From: CAZABG01 sp964483465
GTDB taxonomy: Bacteria; Chlamydiota; Chlamydiia; Chlamydiales; Parachlamydiaceae
Direction of reading: 5' to 3'
DNA length: 36,346 bases
Assembly (NCBI GenBank): GCA_964483465.1
Contig: CAZABG010000017.1
Span: forward strand, 1 to 36,346
Below the pieces are notes generated by a model. That model had not been told where the DNA came from, did not search any database, and was given only the letters and a program-made list of their open reading frames with translations. This document shows positions 14,630-22,411 of the stretch, one piece after another. The position numbers were made by a program, and so were the translations under genes. Every line of letters starts with the position of its first letter. Within the stretch, counting starts at the first letter, position 1.

Positions 14630-15720
14630 ACGCTCTTCAAGCGAGACTGATCCTCATCGCGACGGCCATATTTACACTTGGCCTCGCGATGATTTTCTCA
14701 ACAACATCTGCCGAATTGATAGAAGGTTCTAAAGGGGAAACCCATACCCAGCTATTCAAGCAAATAGGATATGCGGTCTTAGGCGCCGTACTTGTCTATG
14801 CCATATTGAAAAAAAATATGGATTATTTTTTAGAGAAAAGTCCTCTTTATTTAAACATCATTTGCGTTCTTCTTGTTCTCGTTTTGCTGCCCGGAATCGG
14901 ACGAGAAGTTAACGGATCTAAAAGATGGCTTAATTTATTCGGGTTTTCCTTTCAGCCCTCTGAATTCGCCAAGATTATCGTACCGGCCTTTTTTATCTAT
15001 GCTTATTTACGCCTTCAAGATTCGAGCCTTAAAACCTTTTTGAAGTTGCTGGCGAAGGCTGCGGTTCCTCTATTTTTAATCATTATCGAGCCGAATAACG
15101 GGACCACTTCGGTTATTGCAATGGCATTATGCGTCGCTTTTTTCTTGCTCGAAGTGCCCTTCAAATACTGGGCGATTCCTTTGCTTGCCTTCACAATCGT
15201 TGGCGCAGTTTTTGCGTCTCAGCTTCCTTATGTAACGAAAAGGCTTAAAGTTTATCTTGATCCTGAAAGCGATTTAAAAGGGAAAGGGCATCAACCGTAT
15301 CAAGCAAAAATAGCTGCAGGGTCGGGGGGAATGATTGGAAAAGGGCCTGCGCAAAGCTTGCAAAAACTGAGCTATTTGCCTGAAGCGCAGAATGATTATA
15401 TCGCGGCGATTTGGGCGGAAGAATTTGGCTTCATCGGCGTTTTTGTGCTTGTTTCTCTTTACATGGCGCTTGGTTATACGGCCTTTGAAATCGCCATGCA
15501 AGCACAGGTTCCATCGCATATGGCATTTGCTGGGGTGATTGCGTTTTTGATAACCTTTCAATCCTTTTTAAACCTAGGGGTCGTTTCAGGACTGCTCCCT
15601 TCAACAGGATTAAATTTACCGCTCTTTAGTCAAGGCGGAACGTCATTAATGGCGAATATGGCGGAACTTGCCTTACTCTATCAACTTGCGGAGAAAAAAT
15701 TATGTCAAAAAACGTCTTAA
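14626..15720 (+). CDS. ftsW: SEDS-family peptidoglycan polymerase FtsW
   Basis: 364-residue polytopic membrane protein of the SEDS family, the lipid II polymerase that works with a septal class B PBP. Markers: the first helices around LGLAMIFSTTSAELI; GREVNGSKRWLNLFGFSFQP followed by SEFAK, the highly conserved SEDS segment; the loop YQAKIAAGSGGMIGKGPAQS; LPEAQNDYIAAIWAEEFGFI; and LLPSTGLNLPLFSQGGTSLM near the end. MurG starts inside its last 19 bases. FtsW without FtsZ is normal in Chlamydiae, where MreB organises polarised division. Confidence 0.95.
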   Translation: MNALQARLILIATAIFTLGLAMIFSTTSAELIEGSKGETHTQLFKQIGYAVLGAVLVYAILKKNMDYFLEKSPLYLNIICVLLVLVLLPGIGREVNGSKRWLNLFGFSFQPSEFAKIIVPAFFIYAYLRLQDSSLKTFLKLLAKAAVPLFLIIIEPNNGTTSVIAMALCVAFFLLEVPFKYWAIPLLAFTIVGAVFASQLPYVTKRLKVYLDPESDLKGKGHQPYQAKIAAGSGGMIGKGPAQSLQKLSYLPEAQNDYIAAIWAEEFGFIGVFVLVSLYMALGYTAFEIAMQAQVPSHMAFAGVIAFLITFQSFLNLGVVSGLLPSTGLNLPLFSQGGTSLMANMAELALLYQLAEKKLCQKTS

Positions 15721-16715
15721 TTGCGACAGGTGGAACGGGCGGACATATTTTCCCCTCCGAGGCGCTCGCAAAAGATTTGACCGCGCAAGGGTATCAGGTT
15801 TTGTTTGCCGGCGGAAAACTATCTGAAAACCGTTTTTTTTCAAAAAATTATCCTTTTGACGATGTTCCTGTCACGCCTTCATTAAAAGACATTTCTACTC
15901 TTTATAAAGGCGTGAAAAAGAGTCTCCGCCTAATTAAGCAATTTCAGCCTGACGCAGTCGTTGGTTTTGGAAGTTATTATAGCTTGCCCCTTTTGATTGC
16001 TGCGGTACTAAAACGAATTCCTCTTGTCTTATACGCAGCCGACAGAAAGCCAGGAAAGGTCATAAAAGTTTTTAGTCCTTTTGCAAAGGCTGTCGGCATC
16101 AATTTCCCCGATACGTCTTTGAAAGGGGAATGGGTGGGAATGCCCTTAAGATTTAATCCTGAGAATATTTCAAAAGAGGCAGCTTACCGCTATTATCAGC
16201 TTGATAAATCAAAACCTGTATGCCTTGTTTTTGGAGGATCTCTGGGTGCGAAAGAATTAAATCGACTTGCTTTTGAAGCTCTAAAAGATCTTCCTTTTCA
16301 AGTGATCCATTTTACCGGCTCTCTTGAAGAAGCGGGCAAATACGCAGTCCTTTATAACAACGCAAATGTTAAGGCGGTTGTAAAAACTTTTGAAGCCAGA
16401 ATGGAATTTGCCTGGGTGATTGCGGATATTGCATTAACACGAGCTGGCGCCGTGAGCTGCGCGGAAGAGCGTGCTTTCAAAGTGCCCGGACTTCTTGTTC
16501 CCTACCCCGAGGCGGCAGACGATCATCAGACCTCCAATGCGGAAGGGCTTGTAAAAATGGGATTATGCGAATTAAAGCAAGAAAAGGATTTAACAGTAAA
16601 AGATCTAAAAACGATTTTAGAAGATCTCTACAAGAGCCGTGATGAAAGAAAGAAAAAAGCGGCAAGCCATTCAACCCCTTATACATTAAAAGATCTGGTT
16701 ATAAAAAGCCTATGA
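15702..16715 (+). CDS. murG: Lipid II synthase MurG (GT28 GlcNAc transferase)
   Basis: 337-residue peripheral membrane glycosyltransferase that converts lipid I to lipid II with UDP-GlcNAc. The N-terminal GT-B motif reads IATGGTGGHIFPSEALAKDL. VVGFGSYYSLPLLIAAVLK follows, then LVFGGSLGAKELN opens the C-terminal domain. The UDP-GlcNAc site is seen in ADIALTRAGAVSCAEERAFK and LLVPYPEAADDHQTSNAEGL. Slightly shorter than E. coli MurG (355). It overlaps ftsW by 19 bp and murC by four, consistent with coupled expression. Confidence 0.95.
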   Translation: MSKNVLIATGGTGGHIFPSEALAKDLTAQGYQVLFAGGKLSENRFFSKNYPFDDVPVTPSLKDISTLYKGVKKSLRLIKQFQPDAVVGFGSYYSLPLLIAAVLKRIPLVLYAADRKPGKVIKVFSPFAKAVGINFPDTSLKGEWVGMPLRFNPENISKEAAYRYYQLDKSKPVCLVFGGSLGAKELNRLAFEALKDLPFQVIHFTGSLEEAGKYAVLYNNANVKAVVKTFEARMEFAWVIADIALTRAGAVSCAEERAFKVPGLLVPYPEAADDHQTSNAEGLVKMGLCELKQEKDLTVKDLKTILEDLYKSRDERKKKAASHSTPYTLKDLVIKSL

Positions 16716-19060
16716 AAACGAAAACGCATTTTATCGGAATCGGTGGTATTGGAATGAGCGCACTTGCGCGTCTCCTAATTGCCAAAAACGAACCTGTATC
16801 GGGAAGCGATATAAAAGACAGCTCCATCATTCGCGATTTAAGGCAGGCAGGAGCGGATATTCACATCGGCCATGACGCGAAACATTTACCGCAAGGAGCG
16901 CGTGTTGTCGTTTCCTCCATGATTAATAAAAATAATCCCGAGCTAGCTCTTGCGGTGAATCCGATTCATCGCTCAGATTTATTGAATGAATTGATGCAAG
17001 GACAAAAGGCGTGCATTGTCGCAGGCACTCACGGCAAAACCACAACAAGCTCGCTTCTCGCGCATGTGTTAAAAGAGGCTGAAACTTATCCAAGCTATGC
17101 GGTAGGCGGAATTATAAAGAATTATGGCCTGAACGCTGAACTCGGCACGGGTCCTTATTTTGTAGCCGAAGCGGATGAAAGCGACGGCACCCATATCAAA
17201 TATCAACCCTTCTCTCTCATTGTTACGAATATTGATCAAGATCACATGGAGCATTATGGAACGGAAGAGAGATTGATCGAAGGTTTCAAAGCGCTAATTT
17301 ATAAAGTAAGCGATTATTCTTTTTTGTTTACTTGTGGAGATGATCCGATCCTGCGCAGCCTCAATCTGCCCGGTGAAAAATATGGATTTGGCGAAAATAA
17401 CTCCGTACGCATCTTATCTTATAAGCAGTTCGGTCTTGAGCAATTATTCAGCTTAAATATTAACGGCAAGATCTATTCCGATATTTTTATTCCCCTTATA
17501 GGTCGTCATAATGTTTTGAACGCGGCAGCTGTATTTGCGCTCGCGCTTAAATTAAATATTCCTGAAAAAGCAATTCGCTGCGCATTTTCAACTTTTAAAG
17601 GCGTCGACAGGAGAGCTGATTTTAGATGGGAGAAAAAAAAGGTGCGCATGTATGACGATTATGCCCACCATCCTGAAGAAGTAAAAACGACAATCAACGC
17701 CTTTAAGGAAGCGTATCCCCAAAGAAGGCTTATCGTTGTCTTTCAACCGCACCGTTATTCTCGCTTAAAGGATAATATGGATGCCTTTTCAAAAGTTTTG
17801 AGTGCGGATCTCGTTGTGATCACGGATGTTTACGCCGCCTCTGAGAATCCAATTGAGGGGATTACAGGCGAAAATTTAGCGAAAAAAACGAGCAAGTCTA
17901 TTTATATACCGCGCAAAAACTTGGCTCAGGATTTGGCGTTGCTGATCCGTCCTTTCGACGTGGTTCTAAGCATGGGAGCCGGCGATATAACCCATTTAAG
18001 CTATGAGCTTGAACCGCTAGAAATAAGAAATTTGCAATTAGGGCTAGTTTTTGGAGGCAAATCCAAAGAGCATGAGGTCTCGTTTCTTTCGTGTAGAAAT
18101 ATCTATCAATCCATAGACCGAAATTTATTTGATGTGACGTTATTTGCCGTCTCAAAAGATGGAGGATGGGCTTCAAAGGAAAAAGCGCTTGCAATACTTG
18201 ATAAAGAGACGAGTTTTGAAAAAGCCAGGATTGATGAAGATATTTTCCGCGATTTAAAAGCATGCGATATTGTTTTCCCGTGCCTTCATGGAACAAATGG
18301 GGAAGATGGAACGATTCAAGGTTTTTTTGAAATTCTTGGAGTTGCCTATATAGGGTGCAACGTAGAAAGCGCGGCTATTGCGATGAATAAGGCTTTAACC
18401 AAGCGTCTTGCCTCTTATGATAATATCCCTGTTGTTCCCTTTGTCGATTTTATCAAATGGGAATGGGCGCAAAATCCGGATAAATGGATACGTGAGTGCG
18501 AAGAGAAATTGCGCTACCCGTTATTTGTGAAGCCCGTTCATCTTGGATCCACATTTGGCGTTAAGAAGGTGAATGACCGCAATGAGCTTATAGAGGCAAT
18601 TGCAAGCGGCTTTGAATGCGATTCTCATCTTATCATTGAAACGGGCGTCGATGCGCGCGAACTTGAAATTTCCGTTGTGGGCGCAGGTCCTTATACCCTT
18701 TTCAATCCGGGCGAGATTGTGGCTTCGGGTACGGTATATGATTATGATGCCAAATATGGCGCGAATGCGTTCAAGACAAATGTTGAGGCCCCTTTGACCG
18801 AAGAAGAGCAAAAAAGGGCAAAAGAGCTTGCAATTCGTTCCTACCAGTCCATCAGGGCGAACGGGATGGCAAGAGTCGATCTTTTTTACTTAAAAAGTGG
18901 CGAGATGGTTTTGAATGAAATCAATCCCATTCCCGGGTTTACGCAAAATAGTTTGTTTCCGAAAATGTGCGCCCATGGCGGTTTTGCGACGACTGACCTT
19001 ATCACAAAATTAAGTGAAGAAGGGCTTGCCAATCAATTACGAAGGGAACGGGTGTGTTAA
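16712..19060 (+). CDS. murC/ddl: Fused MurC-Ddl: UDP-MurNAc:L-Ala ligase and D-Ala:D-Ala ligase
   Basis: 782-residue bifunctional enzyme. Residues 1 to about 445 are MurC: THFIGIGGIGMSALARLL, P-loop GTHGKTTTSSL at 105-115, EADESDGTH, DDYAHHPEEV and FQPHRYSRLKD. From about 446 to the end is D-Ala-D-Ala ligase, an ATP-grasp enzyme: GLVFGGKSKEHEVSFLSCRN, CLHGTNGEDGTIQGFFE, VKPVHLGSTFGVKKV, and the metal and substrate end NEINPIPGFTQNSLFPKM. The fusion joins the first peptide addition to production of the dipeptide used by MurF, encoded nine kb upstream in the same operon. A MurC-Ddl fusion is known from Chlamydia and is strong evidence for the phylum. It overlaps ftsQ by seven bases. Confidence 0.97.
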   Translation: MKTKTHFIGIGGIGMSALARLLIAKNEPVSGSDIKDSSIIRDLRQAGADIHIGHDAKHLPQGARVVVSSMINKNNPELALAVNPIHRSDLLNELMQGQKACIVAGTHGKTTTSSLLAHVLKEAETYPSYAVGGIIKNYGLNAELGTGPYFVAEADESDGTHIKYQPFSLIVTNIDQDHMEHYGTEERLIEGFKALIYKVSDYSFLFTCGDDPILRSLNLPGEKYGFGENNSVRILSYKQFGLEQLFSLNINGKIYSDIFIPLIGRHNVLNAAAVFALALKLNIPEKAIRCAFSTFKGVDRRADFRWEKKKVRMYDDYAHHPEEVKTTINAFKEAYPQRRLIVVFQPHRYSRLKDNMDAFSKVLSADLVVITDVYAASENPIEGITGENLAKKTSKSIYIPRKNLAQDLALLIRPFDVVLSMGAGDITHLSYELEPLEIRNLQLGLVFGGKSKEHEVSFLSCRNIYQSIDRNLFDVTLFAVSKDGGWASKEKALAILDKETSFEKARIDEDIFRDLKACDIVFPCLHGTNGEDGTIQGFFEILGVAYIGCNVESAAIAMNKALTKRLASYDNIPVVPFVDFIKWEWAQNPDKWIRECEEKLRYPLFVKPVHLGSTFGVKKVNDRNELIEAIASGFECDSHLIIETGVDARELEISVVGAGPYTLFNPGEIVASGTVYDYDAKYGANAFKTNVEAPLTEEEQKRAKELAIRSYQSIRANGMARVDLFYLKSGEMVLNEINPIPGFTQNSLFPKMCAHGGFATTDLITKLSEEGLANQLRRERVC

Positions 19061-19758
19061 AAGCAATCGTTTTAAGCATCGTTTTAGTCTCAGGAATTCC
19101 TTGGGGTTCTTATCTTGGCTACAACATGTACAAACGACATCTTGAAAATGATAACAAATATATTTTAAAGGCGATTGTGACAAAGCCGGAAGGTTATAAT
19201 ATTCTTCCTTCCGCTTTTTTTAGCGAAAAATTGGGCCTTGCGATTGATAAGCCAATAAATCTTTACAGCTTTCCCCTTAAGCAGGGTGAAGAGAGGTTGA
19301 TGGCCTTCCACGTATTTAAAAAGGTTAAAATTAGCCGAATTCCTCCTTCTTCATTATTGATTGAATATGAACTTAGAAATCCTCAGTTTTTGCTTGCGAC
19401 GCTATCTAATACGGCAATCGATCAGGAGGGAGCTCTATTTCCTTATTACCCCTTTTTTACACCAAAAAAACTTCCTGAACTACGTTTGAATGGCGATATC
19501 AAGTGGGGAGATAAAGTGGATATTTCGATTCCTTTAAAATTGATAGAGGCGTTGCCGAATGTAAAAGCGATCGATCTTAGTAAAATGGATCTAGATTCAC
19601 TTGGAGAAAGGGAAGTAATTCTCAAATGGGGCAAAGGGTATGTGCGCCTTAAAAGTGAATACCTCGATAACATCAAGTATCTAAAAGAGCCTCCAGTAAA
19701 AAAGGAGCTGATAGATGCAAGGATTGCAAAGCAACTTATCATTAAAGAATTGGAGTGA
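19054..19758 (+). CDS. ftsQ: FtsQ-like division protein
   Basis: 234 residues in the FtsQ/DivIB position. One N-terminal transmembrane helix (IVLSIVLVSGIPWGSYLGY) is followed by an extracytoplasmic region. A POTRA-like part covers about residues 40-110 (LPSAFFSEKLGLAIDKPINL, HVFKKVKISRIPPSSLLIEY ELRNPQFLLATL) and the beta domain has IDQEGALFPYYPFF, equivalent to FtsQ 'vD..G.vF'. Sequence conservation is low, as usual in chlamydial FtsQ, and the call rests on topology, that motif and context. It starts at GTG 19054 inside the ddl end, with AAGGGA upstream. No ftsA or ftsZ follows. Confidence 0.8.
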   Translation: MLKAIVLSIVLVSGIPWGSYLGYNMYKRHLENDNKYILKAIVTKPEGYNILPSAFFSEKLGLAIDKPINLYSFPLKQGEERLMAFHVFKKVKISRIPPSSLLIEYELRNPQFLLATLSNTAIDQEGALFPYYPFFTPKKLPELRLNGDIKWGDKVDISIPLKLIEALPNVKAIDLSKMDLDSLGEREVILKWGKGYVRLKSEYLDNIKYLKEPPVKKELIDARIAKQLIIKELE

Positions 19759-19760
19759 TC

Positions 19761-20075
19761 ATGGGCATTGAAATCACTTGGACCGTCGCGAGCATTGACG
19801 AGGCGCGAAAAGTAAGCCGCTATCTGGTTCAGGAACGGCTTGTTGCGAAAGCGGAAATTACCCCTTGGGTTGAATCCATATTGCTTTTGAACAATCAGCT
19901 TGAGACAGTGCAAGAAACAAAAGTGACCTTTAAAACTATTGAAGAGAACCTATCTCAGATAGAAGAGATTATAAAGAAGAATAGCCGGTATGAAATTCCG
20001 GAAATAGCCTGGAGAAGTATCGAGGGCGGCAATGTCGAGTTTCTTGATTGGTTGAAAGGATCAATAAAAGGGTGA
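19761..20075 (+). CDS. cutA: CutA1-family protein
   Basis: 104-residue CutA1 family member, a trimeric ferredoxin-like cytoplasmic protein originally linked to divalent-cation tolerance; its real role is unclear. The conserved core is ARKVSRYLVQERLVAKAEIT plus PWVESILL and TKVTFKT, matching the family pattern of LVeerLAACvni, pgv.Siy and E..L..KT. Cys of the 'AACV' element is replaced (AKAEI), so the metal-binding cysteine is absent. ATG 19761 is chosen because GGAG ends five bases upstream; GTG 19755, which overlaps the ftsQ stop, would add two residues. It appears to be the last gene of the cell-wall operon. Confidence 0.85.
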   Translation: MGIEITWTVASIDEARKVSRYLVQERLVAKAEITPWVESILLLNNQLETVQETKVTFKTIEENLSQIEEIIKKNSRYEIPEIAWRSIEGGNVEFLDWLKGSIKG

Positions 20076-20285
20076 AGGCAGAAGGCTATAAAAAGTAGAA
20101 TAGCGGCATGAACCTCTGCTAAGTATTCTTCTTCCTTCCGCCTTGCGCCTTTTGTTATAAGTGCTTGAAGATTAGCAAGAAATATATCTTCAGATTTATA
20201 GTAGTAAGGACTAGATCCTAAAATAAAAATATGATAGGTTAACGCTTAAACACCTACAACCTCTTTATCGAAAACAGGAAAAGAA
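20076..20285 (+). other. 210-bp gap with a possible terminator at the end of the cell-wall operon
   Basis: Holds no gene. AAGGCAGAAGG (about 20075-20085) can pair at 10 of 11 positions with CCTTCCGCCTT (about 20135-20145) across a roughly 50-base loop, followed by GCGCCTTTTGTT, a loose terminator-like arrangement. TATGAT at 20230-20235 could be a -10 for the SSB-like gene, but no good -35 accompanies it. Confidence 0.3.
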
Positions 20286-20681
20286 ATGGCATCTTTAAAT
20301 AAAGCAATTATTGCCGGAAGGCTAACAAGGAAACCCGAACTGAGAAAAACTCCAAACGGAATCGCGGTGACAGACTTACTCGTCGCTTTGAACCGTGAGT
20401 TTGTAACATTAAATGGTGAAAAACAGCAGGAAGTCTGTTTTGTTGATGTTGTTGTCTGGGGAAAGCAAGCTGAAATTTGCGTACAGGTTTTAGATTGTTC
20501 CTCGACAGTACTTGTTGAAGGAAGACTTCAACTCGATACGTGGGTTGGTAAAGATGGTGAAAAAAGATGTAAGCTAAGAGTTGCTGCAGAAAGAGTTCAG
20601 TTCCTCGATCGCAAGCCCCATACGCAAGGGGATAAGAATCAGGAGCCGGTTTGCGCACCCTCTTACGAAGATAAATATTAG
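20286..20681 (+). CDS. ssb: Single-stranded DNA-binding (SSB-like OB-fold) protein
   Basis: 131 residues with a clear SSB OB fold: NKAIIAGRLTRKPELRKTPN, then FVDVVVWGKQAEICVQVL, TVLVEGRLQLDTWVGKDGEK and LRVAAERVQFL. The tail is short (about 20 residues) and ends APSYEDKY instead of the DDDIPF-type acidic tip that recruits partner proteins to bacterial SSB. It therefore may be a secondary paralogue, or an SSB with altered partner interactions. AGGA precedes the ATG by about eight bases. The RsbV-like gene follows 11 bp later. Whether this is the only ssb in the genome cannot be told here. Confidence 0.87.
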   Translation: MASLNKAIIAGRLTRKPELRKTPNGIAVTDLLVALNREFVTLNGEKQQEVCFVDVVVWGKQAEICVQVLDCSSTVLVEGRLQLDTWVGKDGEKRCKLRVAAERVQFLDRKPHTQGDKNQEPVCAPSYEDKY

Positions 20682-20692
20682 GAGTGATTAGC

Positions 20693-21046
20693 ATGGGGAC
20701 TACGGAAGGAGTCATCGAAATCGAGCAGAAGAAAGTGGGCGAAGTATTAGTCGTTCGCTTGAAAGGTAGACTGGATGCCATATCAACTCCTTTAACTGAA
20801 AAGAAGACCTTCGAATTTATAAATGAAGGGCAATATAAACTTCTTATCGATTTCGCCCATGTGGATTATATTTCAAGCGCCGGGATGAGGATGCTTCTAT
20901 CTTTAACGAAGAAGTTAAAGTCCCTTTCCGGTAAGCTTGTTCTGTGCAATGTGACACATAACGTAATGGATGTTCTCAAAATGTCGGGATTTGATCATGT
21001 TCTAGAGCTCGCCCGCACAGAAGAGGACGCCCTCAAAAAGTTTTAA
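20693..21046 (+). CDS. rsbV: Anti-anti-sigma factor, RsbV-like STAS protein
   Basis: 117-residue STAS-domain protein. It should bind an RsbW-type kinase/anti-sigma factor in partner-switching control, its state set by serine phosphorylation. LVVRLKGRLDAISTPL forms the first strands, and the phosphorylation loop DYISSAGMRMLLSL is canonical, with the Ser pair before AGMR. KLVLCNVTHNVMDVLKMSGF completes the domain. ATG 20693 is chosen over GTG 20684 since AGGAG lies eight bases upstream of the ATG and overlaps the GTG. The position just before miaA agrees with one of the two chlamydial rsbV genes. No rsbW or rsbU is in the window. Confidence 0.92.
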   Translation: MGTTEGVIEIEQKKVGEVLVVRLKGRLDAISTPLTEKKTFEFINEGQYKLLIDFAHVDYISSAGMRMLLSLTKKLKSLSGKLVLCNVTHNVMDVLKMSGFDHVLELARTEEDALKKF

Positions 21047-21052
21047 GGTTCT

Positions 21053-22090
21053 ATGTCAACGGGTATCTCGATTGAGAAAGAAGAGATCGAACGGATCTTT
21101 GTCGGACTCGCGAGCCAGGCGCAAAAAGATATCCCCATTAAACTTGAGAAGAACAAAAAGCGGGTAATTGTTCTTGCAGGTCCCACCGCGACCGGAAAAT
21201 CGGATCTCGGCCTTGAGCTTGCTCAGATGATTAACGGTGAAATTATCACCGCTGACTCTATGCAAGTTTATCGCAATATGAACATCGGAACCGCGAAGCC
21301 ATCAAAAGAAGATCAGGAAAAAGTTCCTCATCATCTGATCGATATCCGCAATGTAAATGAAATTTTCAACGTAGTGGATTTCTATTACGAAGCTCGCCAT
21401 GCGCTTCTCGGCATTCTTGAAAGGGAAAAAGTTCCAATAGTAGTTGGCGGATCGGGCTTCTATCTTCACTCTCTACTTTATGGACCGCCCTCAGGACCTC
21501 CATCGGTTCCTGAATTAAGAAAGAAGCTTGAAGATGAAATGGCTGAGAAGGGCTCTCACTTCATGTATGAAAAGCTCTGTCAGCTAGACCTTGAATACGC
21601 GAGAACGATTACCAAGAATGATAGGCAAAAAATTGTACGTGCGCTTGAGATTATCGAGCTGACAGGCAAGAAAGTGTCAAAACTTTCCTGGAAACAAAGA
21701 AAACGGCCTCAAAATTACGACTTTCGATGCTGGTTTTTACATAGACCTAAAGAAAAGCTATACCATCGCATAGAAAAGCGGTGCGAAAAGATGATCCACG
21801 ACGGTTTAGTTGATGAAGTCAAATATTTACTTGGCGAAGGGATAGAGCAAAACCCCTCTGCCGCCCAAGCCATCGGCTATCGTCAAACGATCGATTTCAT
21901 CAATTCCTCTCAGACAAAAGAAGATTTTAATCACTATCTTTCGACTTTCAAACAAGCTTCCCGCAACTATGCCAAGAGGCAGCTTACGTGGTTTAGAAAA
22001 GAGATGAATTATAAATGGCTCGACCTCGATCTGCATGATCATGAAGTGGTTTTGGATATTATCAAGCAAGACTACGAAATCGGATTATAA
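21053..22090 (+). CDS. miaA: tRNA dimethylallyltransferase MiaA
   Basis: 345-residue enzyme that isopentenylates A37 of tRNAs reading UNN codons, using DMAPP. The P-loop LAGPTATGKSDLGLELAQ starts near residue 41. Substrate motifs are ITADSMQVYRNMNIGTAKPS, VGGSGFYLHSLLYG, RALEIIELTGKKVS and the C-terminal AIGYRQTIDF. It has an N-terminal extension of about 35 residues (MSTGISIEKEEIERIF...) before the usual beginning. No other ATG exists between the two, and AAGG sits just upstream of ATG 21053, so the extension seems real. The gene follows rsbV by six bases. Confidence 0.96.
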   Translation: MSTGISIEKEEIERIFVGLASQAQKDIPIKLEKNKKRVIVLAGPTATGKSDLGLELAQMINGEIITADSMQVYRNMNIGTAKPSKEDQEKVPHHLIDIRNVNEIFNVVDFYYEARHALLGILEREKVPIVVGGSGFYLHSLLYGPPSGPPSVPELRKKLEDEMAEKGSHFMYEKLCQLDLEYARTITKNDRQKIVRALEIIELTGKKVSKLSWKQRKRPQNYDFRCWFLHRPKEKLYHRIEKRCEKMIHDGLVDEVKYLLGEGIEQNPSAAQAIGYRQTIDFINSSQTKEDFNHYLSTFKQASRNYAKRQLTWFRKEMNYKWLDLDLHDHEVVLDIIKQDYEIGL

Positions 22091-22134
22091 TTTTCTTGTT
22101 TCTACCTTTCAAATCGTGCCCCTAAAAAGGCTAT

Positions 22135-22275
22135 TTTTTGACAGTGAGATCAGTGAGAAGCAACATGAGAAAAGTGAGAGCTTGCCTTTTCATTAAAGGA
22201 ATAATAAGTTTTTTAATAAATTAGTGAACCGCTCACATCTCTCATGTTGCTTCTCACTGGTCTCACTGTCAAAAA
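22135..22275. mobile_element. MITE-like element with 36-bp terminal inverted repeats (141 bp)
   Basis: Left end 22135-22170 begins TTTTTGACAGTGAGATCAGT. Right end 22240-22275 is its reverse complement at 35 of 36 positions (T/C difference at the sixteenth base). The 69-bp interior is A/T-rich with no coding potential. A diverged relative lies at 7677-7828 and a fragment at 7078-7089. No clear target-site duplication is visible. It sits directly after miaA and could fold as one long hairpin in RNA. Confidence 0.75.
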
Positions 22276-22336
22276 TGCATGTTCAGTAGCGGGCTTTTAA
22301 CGTTGGAGCACGTTATTAAGAAGAAATCATTTAATT

Positions 22337-22364
22337 TTGCTCTCGCTTTTGTGGTTTTTAAAAT
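22337..22364 (+). promoter_or_regulatory. Possible promoter of the coiled-coil/glnA/fabF gene block
   Basis: TTGCTC (22337-22342), 16-bp spacer and TAAAAT (22359-22364), about 48 bp before the ATG at 22412. TAGAAT at about 22376 is an alternative -10. Weak -35 in both cases. Confidence 0.3.
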
Positions 22365-22411
22365 TGCAAAGGTGTTAGAATCTTCATTCATTCAACTAAG
22401 AAGCTTGGCTT

